A stretch of DNA of 64,000 nucleotides from Alteribacter lacisalsi (GTDB lineage Bacteria > Bacillota > Bacilli > Bacillales > Salisediminibacteriaceae). The notes under the pieces are model-generated. The model worked only from the letters and a program-made list of their open reading frames with translations, was not told the origin of the DNA and did no database searches. Position numbers and translations under genes: made by a program. This document shows positions 33,219-43,179 of this stretch, one piece after another (the stretch's first letter is position 1; each line of letters starts with the position of its first letter). The DNA is taken from assembly GCF_003226345.1 (NCBI RefSeq), contig NZ_PDOF01000001.1:1364001-1428000 (forward strand). The letters run 5' to 3'.

Positions 33219-34706
33219 TTACGTACTGACGGACCTTAGAACCGATCTGGCTGCATGGTAACCTGAACTGGAAACGGCCATTGTTCCTGCACCAGGAAAC
33301 ACAGTATCGCCGCAGATCCACAGCCCCTTGTGCTTAAGTTTGTGAGGATGATCGCGAAAGAAACTATTCCCAGTTGTCTGCGGATAGCCGCCTACACTGC
33401 CTCCTGGTCTGCCTGTAAATCGTTCCCAGGCCCTTGGTGCACCTGGCAGCAGGTGAACAATGCCCTCTTCCAAACGGGGGAGAACTGTTTTCAGGCGCTG
33501 CAACATGTAGTCTGTCATTTTCTCCCGGTGCTCATCATACGTCCTGCGGTCGTTCCACTTTTCCACGTCTGTATGGGTGCTGACGGTTAAAGTTCTGAAT
33601 CCCGAAGGTGCCCGGTATCTGTCGTTTCTATCTGACACCGAGACAAACAAATGGTCCCCTTCGGCTAATGGACTTCCGATGCCGGATACCACCTGCTGAA
33701 AGAGAGGCATGTGATCCGGGATCACCTCTTCTGAAACAGCAAGATATAACGTAAACGCCCCCCACTGGCCGCCCGTATCTTTTTTTGACCTCTTCGGAAG
33801 GGACTCATAGAGTTCCCGGTCCAGAAGGTCTTTCAACGCTTCAACAGGCACATTGAATACGACATGATCTGCTGTATAGCTGGTTCCGCGATGATCCTCA
33901 ATCACCCACCGGCTGTCTTTTTTGCCTACTCTAACTGCCTTTCGTCCCTGCATGGTTTTACCGCATGAAGATTTTACAATTCCTGCAAGCGCTTCCGCAC
34001 TTTTATAAAGGCCGCCCGAAAGGTAATATGCTCCCTGGTGATAAATATCAAGTGCATAGGCTGCAAGAAGGCATGATGCTTTTTCTGACGATGTCTGAAG
34101 ACTGTCGATCAGCAATCCGTCAATGAAATGAATAAAATCTTCTTCTTTCTCAAGCCCGTATTTGCGTAAAAGCCAGGAAAGCGGTCTGCGAATATAGAAT
34201 CCGAGTTTTACATCCCCGGGTTTGATCTGTTTAAGACTGTGAAAAAAATCAAAGGCAGATACCGGCGGAACAGCCGGAAAGGACGCTGACAGCCTGTTCA
34301 TCGGGGCTGCAATTCTCCAGCAATGCTGAAAAAAGGCTCTAATTTTCTCATCGATCTGCGGAAAATGGCTGTCCATTTCTTCCAGAAATCTTTCTCTGTC
34401 TCTAAAGTAACGTATTGTCCGGTCTTCTGTATGGATAGCCATTACTGTATCAAGAAGCGTTTTCTCCACCTGGATCCCCAGTCTCGTGTTGATCACATCG
34501 TGAATGCCTCCCTCCTGAAACCCCAGTCCAAGTGTGGCCCCTGCGGGAAAGGTGAAGGCACCTCTTGAAAACTTTCCTGCACATCCTCCCCATTCCCTGG
34601 ATGCTTCGAGGAGAGTAACATTCACTTGTCCGGACTGAGCCATGATGGCGGCTGCAGTCAACCCGCCAAAGCCTCCGCCGATCACACAAACATCCTGCAC
34701 TCCCAT
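33219..34706 (-). CDS. Phytoene desaturase-like FAD oxidoreductase (CrtI family)
   Basis: I choose ATG 34706 (MGVQDVCVIGGGFGGLTAA); the open frame extends 18 codons upstream without a ribosome site. The 495-residue protein has an N-terminal FAD motif GGGFGGLTAAA, LLEASREWGGCAGKF and the C-terminal GDTVFPGAGTMAVSSSGYHAA, which is the CrtI/CrtN/CrtO pattern. It could act in carotenoid desaturation or oxidation, or be a related retinol-saturase-like enzyme. No phytoene or squalene synthase is nearby, so the pathway is inference. An element of the MITE-like family sits just upstream. Confidence 0.82.
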   Translation of the reverse strand: MGVQDVCVIGGGFGGLTAAAIMAQSGQVNVTLLEASREWGGCAGKFSRGAFTFPAGATLGLGFQEGGIHDVINTRLGIQVEKTLLDTVMAIHTEDRTIRYFRDRERFLEEMDSHFPQIDEKIRAFFQHCWRIAAPMNRLSASFPAVPPVSAFDFFHSLKQIKPGDVKLGFYIRRPLSWLLRKYGLEKEEDFIHFIDGLLIDSLQTSSEKASCLLAAYALDIYHQGAYYLSGGLYKSAEALAGIVKSSCGKTMQGRKAVRVGKKDSRWVIEDHRGTSYTADHVVFNVPVEALKDLLDRELYESLPKRSKKDTGGQWGAFTLYLAVSEEVIPDHMPLFQQVVSGIGSPLAEGDHLFVSVSDRNDRYRAPSGFRTLTVSTHTDVEKWNDRRTYDEHREKMTDYMLQRLKTVLPRLEEGIVHLLPGAPRAWERFTGRPGGSVGGYPQTTGNSFFRDHPHKLKHKGLWICGDTVFPGAGTMAVSSSGYHAARSVLRSVST

Positions 34707-34803
34707 GTCTCCACCGCCCTTCTCATTAAACATAACGTACCATAGACACGGTTTCTGCACCTATTCTCAAGCCTCAAATTTTTCCTTCATGGTTTTTTCC
34801 ATA

Positions 34804-34984
34804 GGCGGTTTTCGGATAGATTGTTGTTTTCTGCGCTGCAGGCCGATGCTTTCCGCGGGCAACGCCTCAGCCTCCTCGGGAAAATCACCCTCCGGGGTCT
34901 TCGACGGTTGCTTTTCCCGCAGGAGTCGCGGCCTTTCGCTACGAAATTAAAGCTAGTTAAAGCAACAATCTTTTCGAAAAGAGC
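34804..34984 (+). mobile_element. MITE-like element 1C (181 bp) with target duplication
   Basis: Almost identical to element 1A. Left end GGCGGTTTTCGGATAGATTG; right end read inward GCTCTTTTCGAAAAGATTG. Identical target copies TTTTCCATA at 34795-34803 and 34985-34993 differ from those of 1A, indicating an independent insertion. It occupies most of the 366-bp gap between the CrtI-like gene and odhB. Confidence 0.82.
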
Positions 34985-35013
34985 TTTTCCATAAGTCTGC
35001 AGCGGAATAAAAA

Positions 35014-35052
35014 GACAAAAAACCCGTGAGGTGCGTGCAGCCTCACGGGTAA
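35014..35052 (-). terminator. Terminator of odhAB
   Basis: ACCCGTGAGG pairs perfectly with CCTCACGGGT; on the minus strand TTTTTTG follows. Confidence 0.9.
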
Positions 35053-35072
35053 AGTTTACTTTAAATTACTGT

Positions 35073-36341
35073 TTATCCTTCAAGAAGAAGAGATTCCGGA
35101 TCTTCAATCAGTTCCTTCACTTTAACAAGGAAACCGACAGCCTCTTTGCCATCCACAATTCTGTGGTCGTAGGACAGAGCAACGTACATCATCGGACGGT
35201 TCTCAAATGTGTCGTTATCCACTGCAACAGGACGCATCTGGATCTTATGCATACCCAGGATTCCCACCTGAGGAGCATTAAGGATCGGCGTAGACCAGAG
35301 AGAGCCGAACACGCCGCCATTTGTGATGGTAAAGCTTCCTCCCTGAAGGTCGCCGAGTGTAAGCTTTCTGTTCTGGGCTTTTTTAGCCAGGTCTCCGATT
35401 TCCTTTTCGATTCCCGCAAAGTCCAGACGGTCTGCATCACGAACTACTGGTACCACAAGACCATCATCTGTGGAAACGGCCATGCCGATATCGTAAAATT
35501 TCTTCATGACGATTTCATCACCCTGGATTTCCGCATTCAGAAGCGGGTATTTTTTCAGGGCGCCGATGACAGCTTTCGTGAAGAACGACATGAATCCAAG
35601 CTTCACTCCATTGTCATCAAGGAACTTGTCCTTGCGGCGTTTACGCAGCTCCATAATGTTCGTCATATCAATTTCATTGAATGTTGTCAGCATCGCAGCT
35701 GTCTGCTGTGCTTCAACCAGACGTTTGGCAATAGTCTGGCGGCGGCGGGACATCTTGACGCGCTCTACCGGTTTGGATGGGTCATCTTTCGGCTCTTCTT
35801 TCTTAGCCGGAGCAGAAGCTTTTGACTCCTGTTTTTTTGATTTGGACTCATGTTCTTCGATATCCTCTTTACGGACTCTGCCCAGCGGATCCCGCGCTGC
35901 TACTTCACTCAGGTCAATTCCTTTTTCACGGGCATATTTTCTTGCTGACGGAGTAGCAATCGGACGGTCAGGACCGCCTGCATCTTCGGACCCTTCGTCA
36001 GACTGATCATCCTGAGATGCTTTAGGCTGCTCTTTTTTCGCTTCGGGCTCTTCTTTTTTCGCTTCTTTCTTTTCTTCATCTTTAGTATCAGATGCTTCAC
36101 CGGTACCTGATTCATCAAGCTTTGCGATGATATCACCGACTTTAACTGTATCCCCTTCTTCAAACAGGGCTTCAAGAAGCGTGCCCGCTTCGTCCGCGGA
36201 GATTTCCACGTTTACTTTGTCTGTTTCCAGCTCGACAAGGTCATCACCTTTGTTTACCTTGTCACCAGGCTTTTTCAGCCATTGGGCTACTGTACCTTCT
36301 GTTACGGATTCTGCTAGTTCAGGAACTTTGATTTCAATCAT
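35073..36341 (-). CDS. odhB: Dihydrolipoamide succinyltransferase (E2 of 2-oxoglutarate dehydrogenase)
   Basis: The 422-residue E2 subunit has a lipoyl domain (1-75; lipoyl Lys42 in [11 protein letters not shown]), an Ala/Glu/Lys-rich flexible linker (80-120), a peripheral-subunit-binding domain (126-165; [19 protein letters not shown]) and the catalytic acyltransferase core ending in [15 protein letters not shown] with His393 and Asp397. It passes succinyl groups to CoA in the TCA cycle. Its ATG overlaps the odhA stop by 4 bp (ATGA), so subunits are translationally coupled. Confidence 0.96.
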   Translation of the reverse strand: MIEIKVPELAESVTEGTVAQWLKKPGDKVNKGDDLVELETDKVNVEISADEAGTLLEALFEEGDTVKVGDIIAKLDESGTGEASDTKDEEKKEAKKEEPEAKKEQPKASQDDQSDEGSEDAGGPDRPIATPSARKYAREKGIDLSEVAARDPLGRVRKEDIEEHESKSKKQESKASAPAKKEEPKDDPSKPVERVKMSRRRQTIAKRLVEAQQTAAMLTTFNEIDMTNIMELRKRRKDKFLDDNGVKLGFMSFFTKAVIGALKKYPLLNAEIQGDEIVMKKFYDIGMAVSTDDGLVVPVVRDADRLDFAGIEKEIGDLAKKAQNRKLTLGDLQGGSFTITNGGVFGSLWSTPILNAPQVGILGMHKIQMRPVAVDNDTFENRPMMYVALSYDHRIVDGKEAVGFLVKVKELIEDPESLLLEG

Positions 36342-39166
36342 TCTTCTTCTCTCCCTTCGCTGTTTACAGACAATGCATCTTCTATAATTTTCTGCTGGTC
36401 TTTTTTATGTGCTTTTGGATCACCCTCTGCAGGAGCTGATCTTCTTCTGCGCCCGATGTAAAGTACGTCCACACCGTCATCAGCAAGCTCCTTCAGATTA
36501 GGAAGTACGTAGTGCCAGGCGCCCATGTTGCTCGGCTCTTCCTGTGCCCAGACCCATTCCGTTACGTTCGGATACTTTTCCTTAAGGGTTTTAACCTGCT
36601 CTTTCGGGAACGGATAAATCTCTTCAACCCGGACAACGTGAACCGTATCTTTATCTTCCAGGTCCTCCGCGGCTTCAGCAAGGTCGATCGCAAGTTTTCC
36701 GGTGGTGAAGACAATCCGTTTTACGTTTTCAGGATTTTCAGCCAGTCCCTGCTGTTCGAGAATCGGCTGGAATGAGCCTGAAGCGAGTTCGTCCGCTTTG
36801 GAAATTACATTACTGTTCCGGAGAAGACTTTTCGGTGTCATCACCACAAGTGGACGGACCTCGTCTTTTCCGAGAATGGATGCCTGTCTGCGCAGCAGGT
36901 GGAAATACTGGGCTGCACTTGTCACGTTTGCTACGTGCCAGTTGTTCTCCGCAGCCAGCTGAAGGAAGCGCTCTGCGCGTCCACTGGAATGTTCCGGACC
37001 CTGTCCTTCATAACCGTGCGGAAGAAGCAGGACGAGTCCGGATTTCTGGCCCCATTTAGCCCGGCCGGCAGCGACAAACTGGTCAAAGATCACCTGCGCG
37101 CCGTTTGAAAAGTCACCATACTGGGCTTCCCAGATTGTCAGTGTTTCCGGTGCATGAACGGTATAGCCATACTCAAAGCCGACAACTGCCGCCTCTGACA
37201 GCGGGCTGTTATGGATAGCAAAAGATGCATTCGCATGATGCATTCTATGAAGCGGAGAGTACTTCTCACTTGTTTCATGATCATGAAGAACCAAGTGCCG
37301 TTGTGAGAACGTTCCACGTTCCGAGTCCTGTCCGGTAAGCCGGATCGGTTTGCCGTCATGAAGAATCGTCGCAAAAGCCAGAGTTTCTCCCAAAGCCCAG
37401 TCAATGGCACCCTCACCTTCAAATGCCCTTTCCCGGCGCTGGAGTATTTTCTTCAGCTTTGGAAAAACGTTAAATTCTTCAGGGAATTTGAGAAGCTCAT
37501 CATTAATCTGACTAAGCGTTTCTCTGTCAACGCCAGTTTCAATGTTATCCAGACGTTTTACTACCTGCTCAGGCGGGTTCATTTCACCGATGGATTCACG
37601 TTTATTTGTTTTAATTTCCTCGTACTTATTCTGAAGATCATCAAGAAGCTTCTGGCGCATTTCCTTGCCTTCGTTCTCCCCGATGATTCCTTTTTCCTGC
37701 AGACGCTCACTGTAAAGCTCATAGGCTGTTTTGTGCGCCCGGATGTTTTTATAAAGTTTCGGCTGTGTAGCTGCCGGCTCGTCCATTTCGTTATGGCCGT
37801 AGCGGCGGTAGCCAATCAGGTCAATCAGTACATCCTTGGAAAAACGTTTCCGGTATTCGTAAGCAAGGTGCATGGCTGCTACACACGCTTCCGGATGGTC
37901 TGCGTTCACGTGAATGACCGGTACCTCAAATCCTTTAGCCAGATCACTTGCATAATTTGTGGATCTGGAATCGTGACTGGATGTAGTAAAGCCGATTTTG
38001 TTATTTGCAATCACATGAATGGTTCCGCCAGTGGCATAACCTGTCAGCTGGGAAAGGTTTAAAGTCTCCGCAACGATTCCCTGGCCGGGAAATGCTGCAT
38101 CCCCGTGAATGAGAATGGCCATGGCTTTGGATTGATCATGCTCCGGATAGCCTGCACTGCTTCTGTCATCCTGTACGGCCCTCGCAAAACCTTCCACCAC
38201 CGGATTTACAAATTCAAGGTGACTCGGGTTGTTAGCCAGGGTTACAGTAGCCGTGTCTTCCTGCTCTTCAATCTCACGGTCGGCACCGAGGTGGTATTTT
38301 ACATCTCCTGTCCATCCGTAGTTAATGCCAACGGACCCTTCAGATGGAACAAGATCTTTATTCGGTGCGTCAACAAACTCGGAAAAGATAATATCATACG
38401 GCTTACCAAGCACGTGGGCGAGGACATTCAATCGGCCGCGGTGCGCCATTCCGATCATCACGTTTTTAGCTCCGTCCTGGACCGATTCCTTAACTGCGTC
38501 ATCAAGCATCGGAACCATGGCGTCCAGACCTTCAATGGAAAAACGCTTCTGCCCTACGAATGTTTTATGAAGAAAGTGCTCGAAACCTTCTACGTGATTG
38601 AGACGGCTGAGCAGATCTTTTCGCATCTCCTCTGTAAAAGCAGGACGGTATTCTTCAGACTCTACCATTTTAAACAGCCACTGACGCTCCTCCAGATCGT
38701 GAACCTGATTAAACTCAAAAGCAAGTGCAGAGCTGTACACTTTTTTGAGATGATTGACGGCGTCTAGCCCGTTTTTTACACTCCCCGGCGCATCAGGTGT
38801 AAGGAGCTCGGCCGGGATCGCTTTAAGTGCTTCTTCAGAAAGCTGGTAGTTCTCCAGCTTGAACAACTCTTCTGATCGCCGGTCTTCGACAGGGGAAATA
38901 TCGGCAATCAGATGCCCGTTGCGGCGGATATCATCTGCAAGCTTCGCAGCCTGGACCGCAGCAAATACATCTCCTCCGCCCTGGGAAGGCTTTTCTTGCT
39001 CATCCTTACCGGAAGGGGCTCCCCACTTTTCAAAGAACTGTCTTAGCTCACCGTCCACAGCTTCCGGATCTTCTGTGTACAGGTCATACATTTCCAGTAC
39101 ATAACCAAGGTTTGGTCCGTGAAACTGTGACCAGCCCTCATCCAATTGAACGTTACTTGTACTCAT
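36338..39166 (-). CDS. odhA: 2-oxoglutarate dehydrogenase E1 component
   Basis: A 942-residue thiamine-diphosphate enzyme that decarboxylates 2-oxoglutarate. Visible landmarks include [21 protein letters not shown] at the N-terminus, [38 protein letters not shown] and [30 protein letters not shown] (quoted in parts), all standard for SucA/OdhA. GGAGG lies about ten bases before ATG. A readable promoter with a CcpA-like site precedes the gene, consistent with known carbon catabolite control of Bacillus odhAB. Confidence 0.96.
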   Translation of the reverse strand: MSTSNVQLDEGWSQFHGPNLGYVLEMYDLYTEDPEAVDGELRQFFEKWGAPSGKDEQEKPSQGGGDVFAAVQAAKLADDIRRNGHLIADISPVEDRRSEELFKLENYQLSEEALKAIPAELLTPDAPGSVKNGLDAVNHLKKVYSSALAFEFNQVHDLEERQWLFKMVESEEYRPAFTEEMRKDLLSRLNHVEGFEHFLHKTFVGQKRFSIEGLDAMVPMLDDAVKESVQDGAKNVMIGMAHRGRLNVLAHVLGKPYDIIFSEFVDAPNKDLVPSEGSVGINYGWTGDVKYHLGADREIEEQEDTATVTLANNPSHLEFVNPVVEGFARAVQDDRSSAGYPEHDQSKAMAILIHGDAAFPGQGIVAETLNLSQLTGYATGGTIHVIANNKIGFTTSSHDSRSTNYASDLAKGFEVPVIHVNADHPEACVAAMHLAYEYRKRFSKDVLIDLIGYRRYGHNEMDEPAATQPKLYKNIRAHKTAYELYSERLQEKGIIGENEGKEMRQKLLDDLQNKYEEIKTNKRESIGEMNPPEQVVKRLDNIETGVDRETLSQINDELLKFPEEFNVFPKLKKILQRRERAFEGEGAIDWALGETLAFATILHDGKPIRLTGQDSERGTFSQRHLVLHDHETSEKYSPLHRMHHANASFAIHNSPLSEAAVVGFEYGYTVHAPETLTIWEAQYGDFSNGAQVIFDQFVAAGRAKWGQKSGLVLLLPHGYEGQGPEHSSGRAERFLQLAAENNWHVANVTSAAQYFHLLRRQASILGKDEVRPLVVMTPKSLLRNSNVISKADELASGSFQPILEQQGLAENPENVKRIVFTTGKLAIDLAEAAEDLEDKDTVHVVRVEEIYPFPKEQVKTLKEKYPNVTEWVWAQEEPSNMGAWHYVLPNLKELADDGVDVLYIGRRRRSAPAEGDPKAHKKDQQKIIEDALSVNSEGREEE

Positions 39167-39252
39167 GACTCCAGGACCTCCAATTTGTACGATCTGAATC
39201 CTTTCGTACTTTAATATGTAAATGCAGGAAAATAAGATTAATAGAAAAAGCG

Positions 39253-39268
39253 TGTGAAACGCTTACAT
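39253..39268 (-). promoter_or_regulatory. cre-like CcpA site downstream of the odhA promoter
   Basis: On the plus strand TGTGAAACGCTTACAT matches WTGNNARCGNWWWCAW at 14 of 16 positions, with a perfect right half. It covers the expected transcription start, suiting repression. Confidence 0.5.
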
Positions 39269-39273
39269 CGTTT

Positions 39274-39302
39274 ATTTTATCACTATAGGAAATAATCCTC
39301 AA
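39274..39302 (-). promoter_or_regulatory. Sigma-A promoter of odhAB
   Basis: Minus strand TTGAGG (39302-39297) and TAAAAT (39279-39274) with a 17-bp spacer, about 110 bp before the ATG. Confidence 0.6.
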
Positions 39303-39426
39303 AAGAAATTCGAGATTTTTTAGAATTTTCCTCAATAAATTTCCCTTTTTCATCATTCTTCGCAAGGTAATCTGCCTTTTAATTCCTCATCTGGGGGGAA
39401 CGCCCGTTCCGAGTCTTTTGAGTTAT

Positions 39427-39462
39427 TTGTGAAATAGTGAGTTTAAGCAGTTTATTTCACAA
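39427..39462. repeat. Perfect 10-bp inverted repeat, 16-bp loop
   Basis: TTGTGAAATA (39427-39436) and TATTTCACAA (39453-39462). A T-rich stretch (TTTCGTTTTTTTC) follows on the plus strand, so it could terminate an unseen plus-strand RNA or bind a protein. Confidence 0.5.
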
Positions 39463-39597
39463 TCTTTCGTTTTTTTCAACTACTGCTTTATACCCTCATC
39501 AGCAGAACCTAACCGTTAAAACGCAAATCAGGCCATAATCAGTTGCGGCAAATCAAGATTAAAAATTCGAACAGTAGTCTGAGGGGAAAAGGAAAAC

Positions 39598-39700
39598 GCT
39601 GATGAAATTTACTCTGCTTTACAGGGAAGCCGCCTGCTTCGCCCTGCCTGGCTCGGCTTTCGTTTTCACACCGAAGTCATTTTGCGGATTTTTCATCAGC
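39598..39700. repeat. 103-bp segment with perfect terminal inverted repeats
   Basis: GCTGATGAAA (39598-39607) and TTTCATCAGC (39691-39700) bound a GC-richer segment that does not resemble the other repeats. No clear target duplication is seen. Confidence 0.5.
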
Positions 39701-39765
39701 TTAGCTCCATCTCTGTTCGGATGCTCACCTGCACAATTTCTTATGTCACAGCCTTGGGCCCCGGA

Positions 39766-40599
39766 TTAAGCGTTCTTCTTTTTTGCAGGTGCCTTCTTTT
39801 TTGATGCGGCGGGTTTCCTCTTCTTCTTCGTTTTTTCAATTGACTCCTGAAGAGCATCCATCAGATTATCCACATTAGACGTATCCAGTTCAGGCTTTTC
39901 CACTTTCACGGTCTCTTTACCTTCGCGCTTGCTGGCGATCAGCTTAAGTAGTTCTTCTCTGTATTCATCGGTATATTTTTCAGGTTCAAAAGACGCAGTC
40001 AGGTTATCGATCAGCATCTTGGCTGTATTCAGTTCCTTTTTGGAAAGTTTACTCTCCTCAGGTACATTGGGAACCTGCCCGGCATCGCGCACTTCATCAG
40101 GAAAATGGATCGTCTCCATGAGCAGCGTGTTTTTATAAACCCGGAGTGCAGCCAGGTGCTCCTTAGCCCGCAGCATAATCTTTGCTATGGCGATTTTTCC
40201 TGATTCATCAAGGGCCTGCCTTAAGAGCGAATAAGCTTTTACACTTCCGTCTCCAGGAGAAAGGTAATAGCTTTTATCAAAATAAACCGGGTCTATTTCT
40301 TTCATTTGAACGAAGTCCAGAATTTCCACTGCCCGGTCGGCCTGAACCTTCTGAATCTCTTTAAGTTCCTGATCTTCTATAATCACGTACTGATCTTTCG
40401 TCTGTTCAAAGCCTTTGACTATATCGTCTTTGTCCACTGATTTTTTGCAGTGGGGACAAACCTTATCATAGCGTATAGGCGTATGGCACTTTTTGTGAAG
40501 CTGCCTGAGTGAAACATCTTTGTTTTCAGTTGCAGCGTGAAGCTTAACAGGGATGTTTACCAGACCAAAGCTGATGGTTCCCTTCCAGATTGTGTGCAT
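39766..40599 (-). CDS. ku: Non-homologous end joining protein Ku
   Basis: Bacterial Ku is a homodimeric ring that binds DNA double-strand ends and recruits LigD. The 277-residue protein begins MHTIWKGTISFGLVNIPVKLH and contains LHKKCHTPIRYDKVCPHCKK and LSPGDGSVKAYSLLRQAL, all typical, and ends in a Lys-rich tail (KKKAPAKKKNA) known in the family to modulate DNA and LigD binding. It is divergent from ligD with only 80 bp between starts, so both are likely controlled together; in B. subtilis the pair acts in spores. Confidence 0.95.
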   Translation of the reverse strand: MHTIWKGTISFGLVNIPVKLHAATENKDVSLRQLHKKCHTPIRYDKVCPHCKKSVDKDDIVKGFEQTKDQYVIIEDQELKEIQKVQADRAVEILDFVQMKEIDPVYFDKSYYLSPGDGSVKAYSLLRQALDESGKIAIAKIMLRAKEHLAALRVYKNTLLMETIHFPDEVRDAGQVPNVPEESKLSKKELNTAKMLIDNLTASFEPEKYTDEYREELLKLIASKREGKETVKVEKPELDTSNVDNLMDALQESIEKTKKKRKPAASKKKAPAKKKNA

Positions 40600-40679
40600 G
40601 ACACAGCCCTCCTTTTTCGTTCTATTACTAATTGTGGGCTAAAACAGGCACATTATGTATAGAGACGGAGGTGAATGCC

Positions 40680-42503
40680 ATGATGCTGCCAACGAGGCGG
40701 GATACCTGGCCTGATAATGATGGAAGATGGGTTTACGAAGTGAAATATGACGGTTTCAGAGCTGTTCTGACCTGCAGCCTAAGCAAAATCACCCTGACAA
40801 GCCGCAACGGCAAAGACCTCAGCAGCCAATTTCCTGAAGTGATCCAGTTTCTTCACTCCTGTAAAGAAAGGCTCCGATCTTTTATGCCTTTAAAACTGGA
40901 CGGGGAACTTGTTTTTTTGAAAACACCATGGTCGTCTGATTTTTCTGTGTGTCAAAAGCGGGGAAGAATGCGGAGCGATCAATCCGCTACCCGTCATGCA
41001 CAGGAGTTCAGAGCGTTCTTTACAGCTTTTGACCTGCTGAAAATAAAAGGAAAAGAGATAACCGGCCGGGCGTACGAAAACAGAAAGCATATTATGGCGC
41101 AATTGTTCTTCAGGATGGGTTGGCCGAAAGAGCCTGACCCGCGGCACGATATTCCCGTTCAGTATGTGCCGCATACGGAAAACCCGGACCGTCTGTGGTC
41201 ATCCGTGACGGCAAACCAAGGAGAAGGAATCGTTGCTAAAGACCGGAAAAGCAGGTGGGTCCCGGAGCGGTCAGACAGGTGGATCAAAGTAAAAAATTAC
41301 CGTAATGTCATGGTATTGATAACAGGAGAAAAGGCCAACGGTTACTTTACCGTTGGCAATCTGCAAAATGGCCGGATGGCTCAGCTCGGCTCCTTTCTTC
41401 ACGGAATGAGCAGCAGTGAAAAAGATGCCCTGAAAGCAATTATCAGGAAAAACGGGCGTAAAGAACAAAAAGAGATCCGGCTTCCGGATCCGGTCCCTGT
41501 GTCTCTTTTATGTATCGGGTGTGAAAAAAATGAACTGAGAGAACCCAGGTTTGCTTCCTTTCTCCTCGGATCATCAGCTGATGATAAGACCTTTACAGAA
41601 CGGCATCTGGCATACGATCTCCATCCCCTGCCGGATGAGCAGCCCTTTACAAATCTGGACAAGCCGATGTACCCGGATCTGGCATTTACAAAAAGGGACT
41701 TCCTGCTGTATTTGCAGAAAGCAGCCCCGAACCTTTTATACTGGCTATCAGGACGCCCTCTCACCGTAATCCGCTTTCCTGACGGCGTTGAGGGAAAATC
41801 CTTTTACCAGAAAAACGCTCCCAATCAGGCCCCTTCATTTGTAAGGACAATACAGTGGGAGGGACAGAATGCTGTAGTGGCAGATTCGCTGAATACATTG
41901 CTCTGGCTTGGCAATCAGGCATGTCTGGAGTTTCACATTCCACCTGAAAACGAAGCCGGAGAAATCTGTGAGATGTTTCTTGACCTGGATCCGCCTGATC
42001 GTTCAGCATTTTCAATGGCCAAGGAAGCTGCTCTTGACCTGAAAGAAATATTTGATCGTTTTGAACTGGCTTCATTCGTGAAAACATCCGGCAGAAAAGG
42101 GCTTCAAGTGTATCTTCCATTCACTCCCGGGTCGTTTAGCTACAGCGAATGCCGGATTTTCCTGAAATTCTGTGCAGAGTATCTTGCTCAAAAGGACCCG
42201 GCAAAACGGACATTGGAGCGGAGAATTACGAAAAGAGAAGGAAAAATGTATATCGACTACCTGCAGCACGGGAAAGGGAAGACCATAATCGCACCTTTTT
42301 CCATGCGTGCAGTTGCTGAAGGTGCATGTGCTGTACCCCTTACCTGGAAGGAGGCAGAACGCCTGCAGTCTCCGTCTGAGCTGACATTTCAATATGTGAC
42401 GGACCGTTATCCGCTACTATTTAAACCCGTGAGCAATGAAGAGGCTGCAGCCAATACAAATACGATCAGAAAGATGCTGAAAAAAATTGGGAAGACTGTT
42501 TAA
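40680..42503 (+). CDS. ligD: ATP-dependent DNA ligase/polymerase LigD
   Basis: I start at ATG 40680 (or 40683), five to eight bases after GGAGGTGA; the frame extends 16 codons upstream. The 607-residue protein has an N-terminal ligase domain with the adenylated Lys22 in VYEVKYDGFRA, EGIVAKDRKSRW and WIKVKN, then a C-terminal primase-polymerase domain (about 300-600) with FLDLDPPDRSAF and FVKTSGRKGLQVYLPF. This ligase-then-polymerase order without a phosphoesterase domain is the Bacillus arrangement. It seals and fills ends held by Ku. Its stop overlaps that of the SRAP gene by 4 bp. Confidence 0.94.
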   Translation: MMLPTRRDTWPDNDGRWVYEVKYDGFRAVLTCSLSKITLTSRNGKDLSSQFPEVIQFLHSCKERLRSFMPLKLDGELVFLKTPWSSDFSVCQKRGRMRSDQSATRHAQEFRAFFTAFDLLKIKGKEITGRAYENRKHIMAQLFFRMGWPKEPDPRHDIPVQYVPHTENPDRLWSSVTANQGEGIVAKDRKSRWVPERSDRWIKVKNYRNVMVLITGEKANGYFTVGNLQNGRMAQLGSFLHGMSSSEKDALKAIIRKNGRKEQKEIRLPDPVPVSLLCIGCEKNELREPRFASFLLGSSADDKTFTERHLAYDLHPLPDEQPFTNLDKPMYPDLAFTKRDFLLYLQKAAPNLLYWLSGRPLTVIRFPDGVEGKSFYQKNAPNQAPSFVRTIQWEGQNAVVADSLNTLLWLGNQACLEFHIPPENEAGEICEMFLDLDPPDRSAFSMAKEAALDLKEIFDRFELASFVKTSGRKGLQVYLPFTPGSFSYSECRIFLKFCAEYLAQKDPAKRTLERRITKREGKMYIDYLQHGKGKTIIAPFSMRAVAEGACAVPLTWKEAERLQSPSELTFQYVTDRYPLLFKPVSNEEAAANTNTIRKMLKKIGKTV

Positions 42504-43174
42504 AATTCCATTCTTTCAATACATTCAGGCCCTTCGTTGCCGGCTTTGTTCACATATTGGGAAACGGGGTACAGATCCATCGATTCGGAAGGAGACGGTA
42601 CCAGAAGTTTTTTAAAGGAGGACTTGTCTGTCTGATCCCGGTCAAGCCAAATGTCCTGTCCTTCTTGATTAAGGATTACGGGCATTCTGTGATGGACAGG
42701 GGACATTACCTGGTTTGCTTCAGTTGTAAGAATGGTGCAAGTATGAAGCGTGGTTCCATCCTGTTCCCAGCGGTCCCACAGTCCGGCAAAAAAGAAAAGG
42801 CCGCCTTTTTTTGGAAATATATAATAAGGCTGCTTGCAGCTGTTTTCCTTTTTCCATTCATAAAAACCGTTAACCGGAATCAGACAGCGCCGTTTGCCTA
42901 AAAGATTTTTGAAGCTCGGTTTTTCATCAGCAGTTTCAGCCCGTGCGTTAATCATTTTATACCCAATCGAAGGCTCCTTTGCCCAGAAGGGAACGAGTCC
43001 CCATTTCATAAACCCTGCCCTTATTCCCTTTTTCCCGCTTACAGCAGTCAGGATTTCCTGACCTGGTGCTGCGTTATAGCGGCTGGCTGCCTGTTCAGTG
43101 ATTTCAGGATTTTCAAGGTCAGGTAGATTCTCCAGGAAATAGGCATTTGAATACATCGCAAAACGTCCGCACAT
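42500..43174 (-). CDS. SOS response-associated peptidase (SRAP/HMCES/YedK family)
   Basis: SRAP proteins form a covalent thiazolidine link between Cys2 and abasic sites in single-stranded DNA, shielding them. The 224-residue protein starts MCGRFAMYSN, giving Cys2 after Met removal, and has SRYNAAPGQEIL, the catalytic Glu in PVNGFYEWKKE and the His in SPVHHRMPVIL. It follows the GGCT gene by 5 bp, with GTGAGGTG as ribosome site at that gene's end, and meets ligD tail to tail. Together with Ku and LigD it forms a compact DNA-damage block. Confidence 0.94.
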   Translation of the reverse strand: MCGRFAMYSNAYFLENLPDLENPEITEQAASRYNAAPGQEILTAVSGKKGIRAGFMKWGLVPFWAKEPSIGYKMINARAETADEKPSFKNLLGKRRCLIPVNGFYEWKKENSCKQPYYIFPKKGGLFFFAGLWDRWEQDGTTLHTCTILTTEANQVMSPVHHRMPVILNQEGQDIWLDRDQTDKSSFKKLLVPSPSESMDLYPVSQYVNKAGNEGPECIERMEF

Positions 43175-43179
43175 CGGCT

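Larger units (their letters stand above)
39167..39765. other. 599-bp intergenic region with promoter and unexplained inverted repeats
   Basis: The odhA end holds a promoter and cre-like site. The remainder has two perfect long-range inverted repeats (39427-39462 and 39598-39700, listed separately). I find no ORF with a ribosome site. It may contain a small RNA or degraded mobile DNA. Confidence 0.6.

Noticed and set aside
35031-35825. Plus-strand open frame of 264 codons
   Set aside because: It is antisense to the certain gene odhB and reflects its codon bias.
37358-38062. Plus-strand open frame of 234 codons
   Set aside because: It is antisense to odhA, which has a full set of family motifs.
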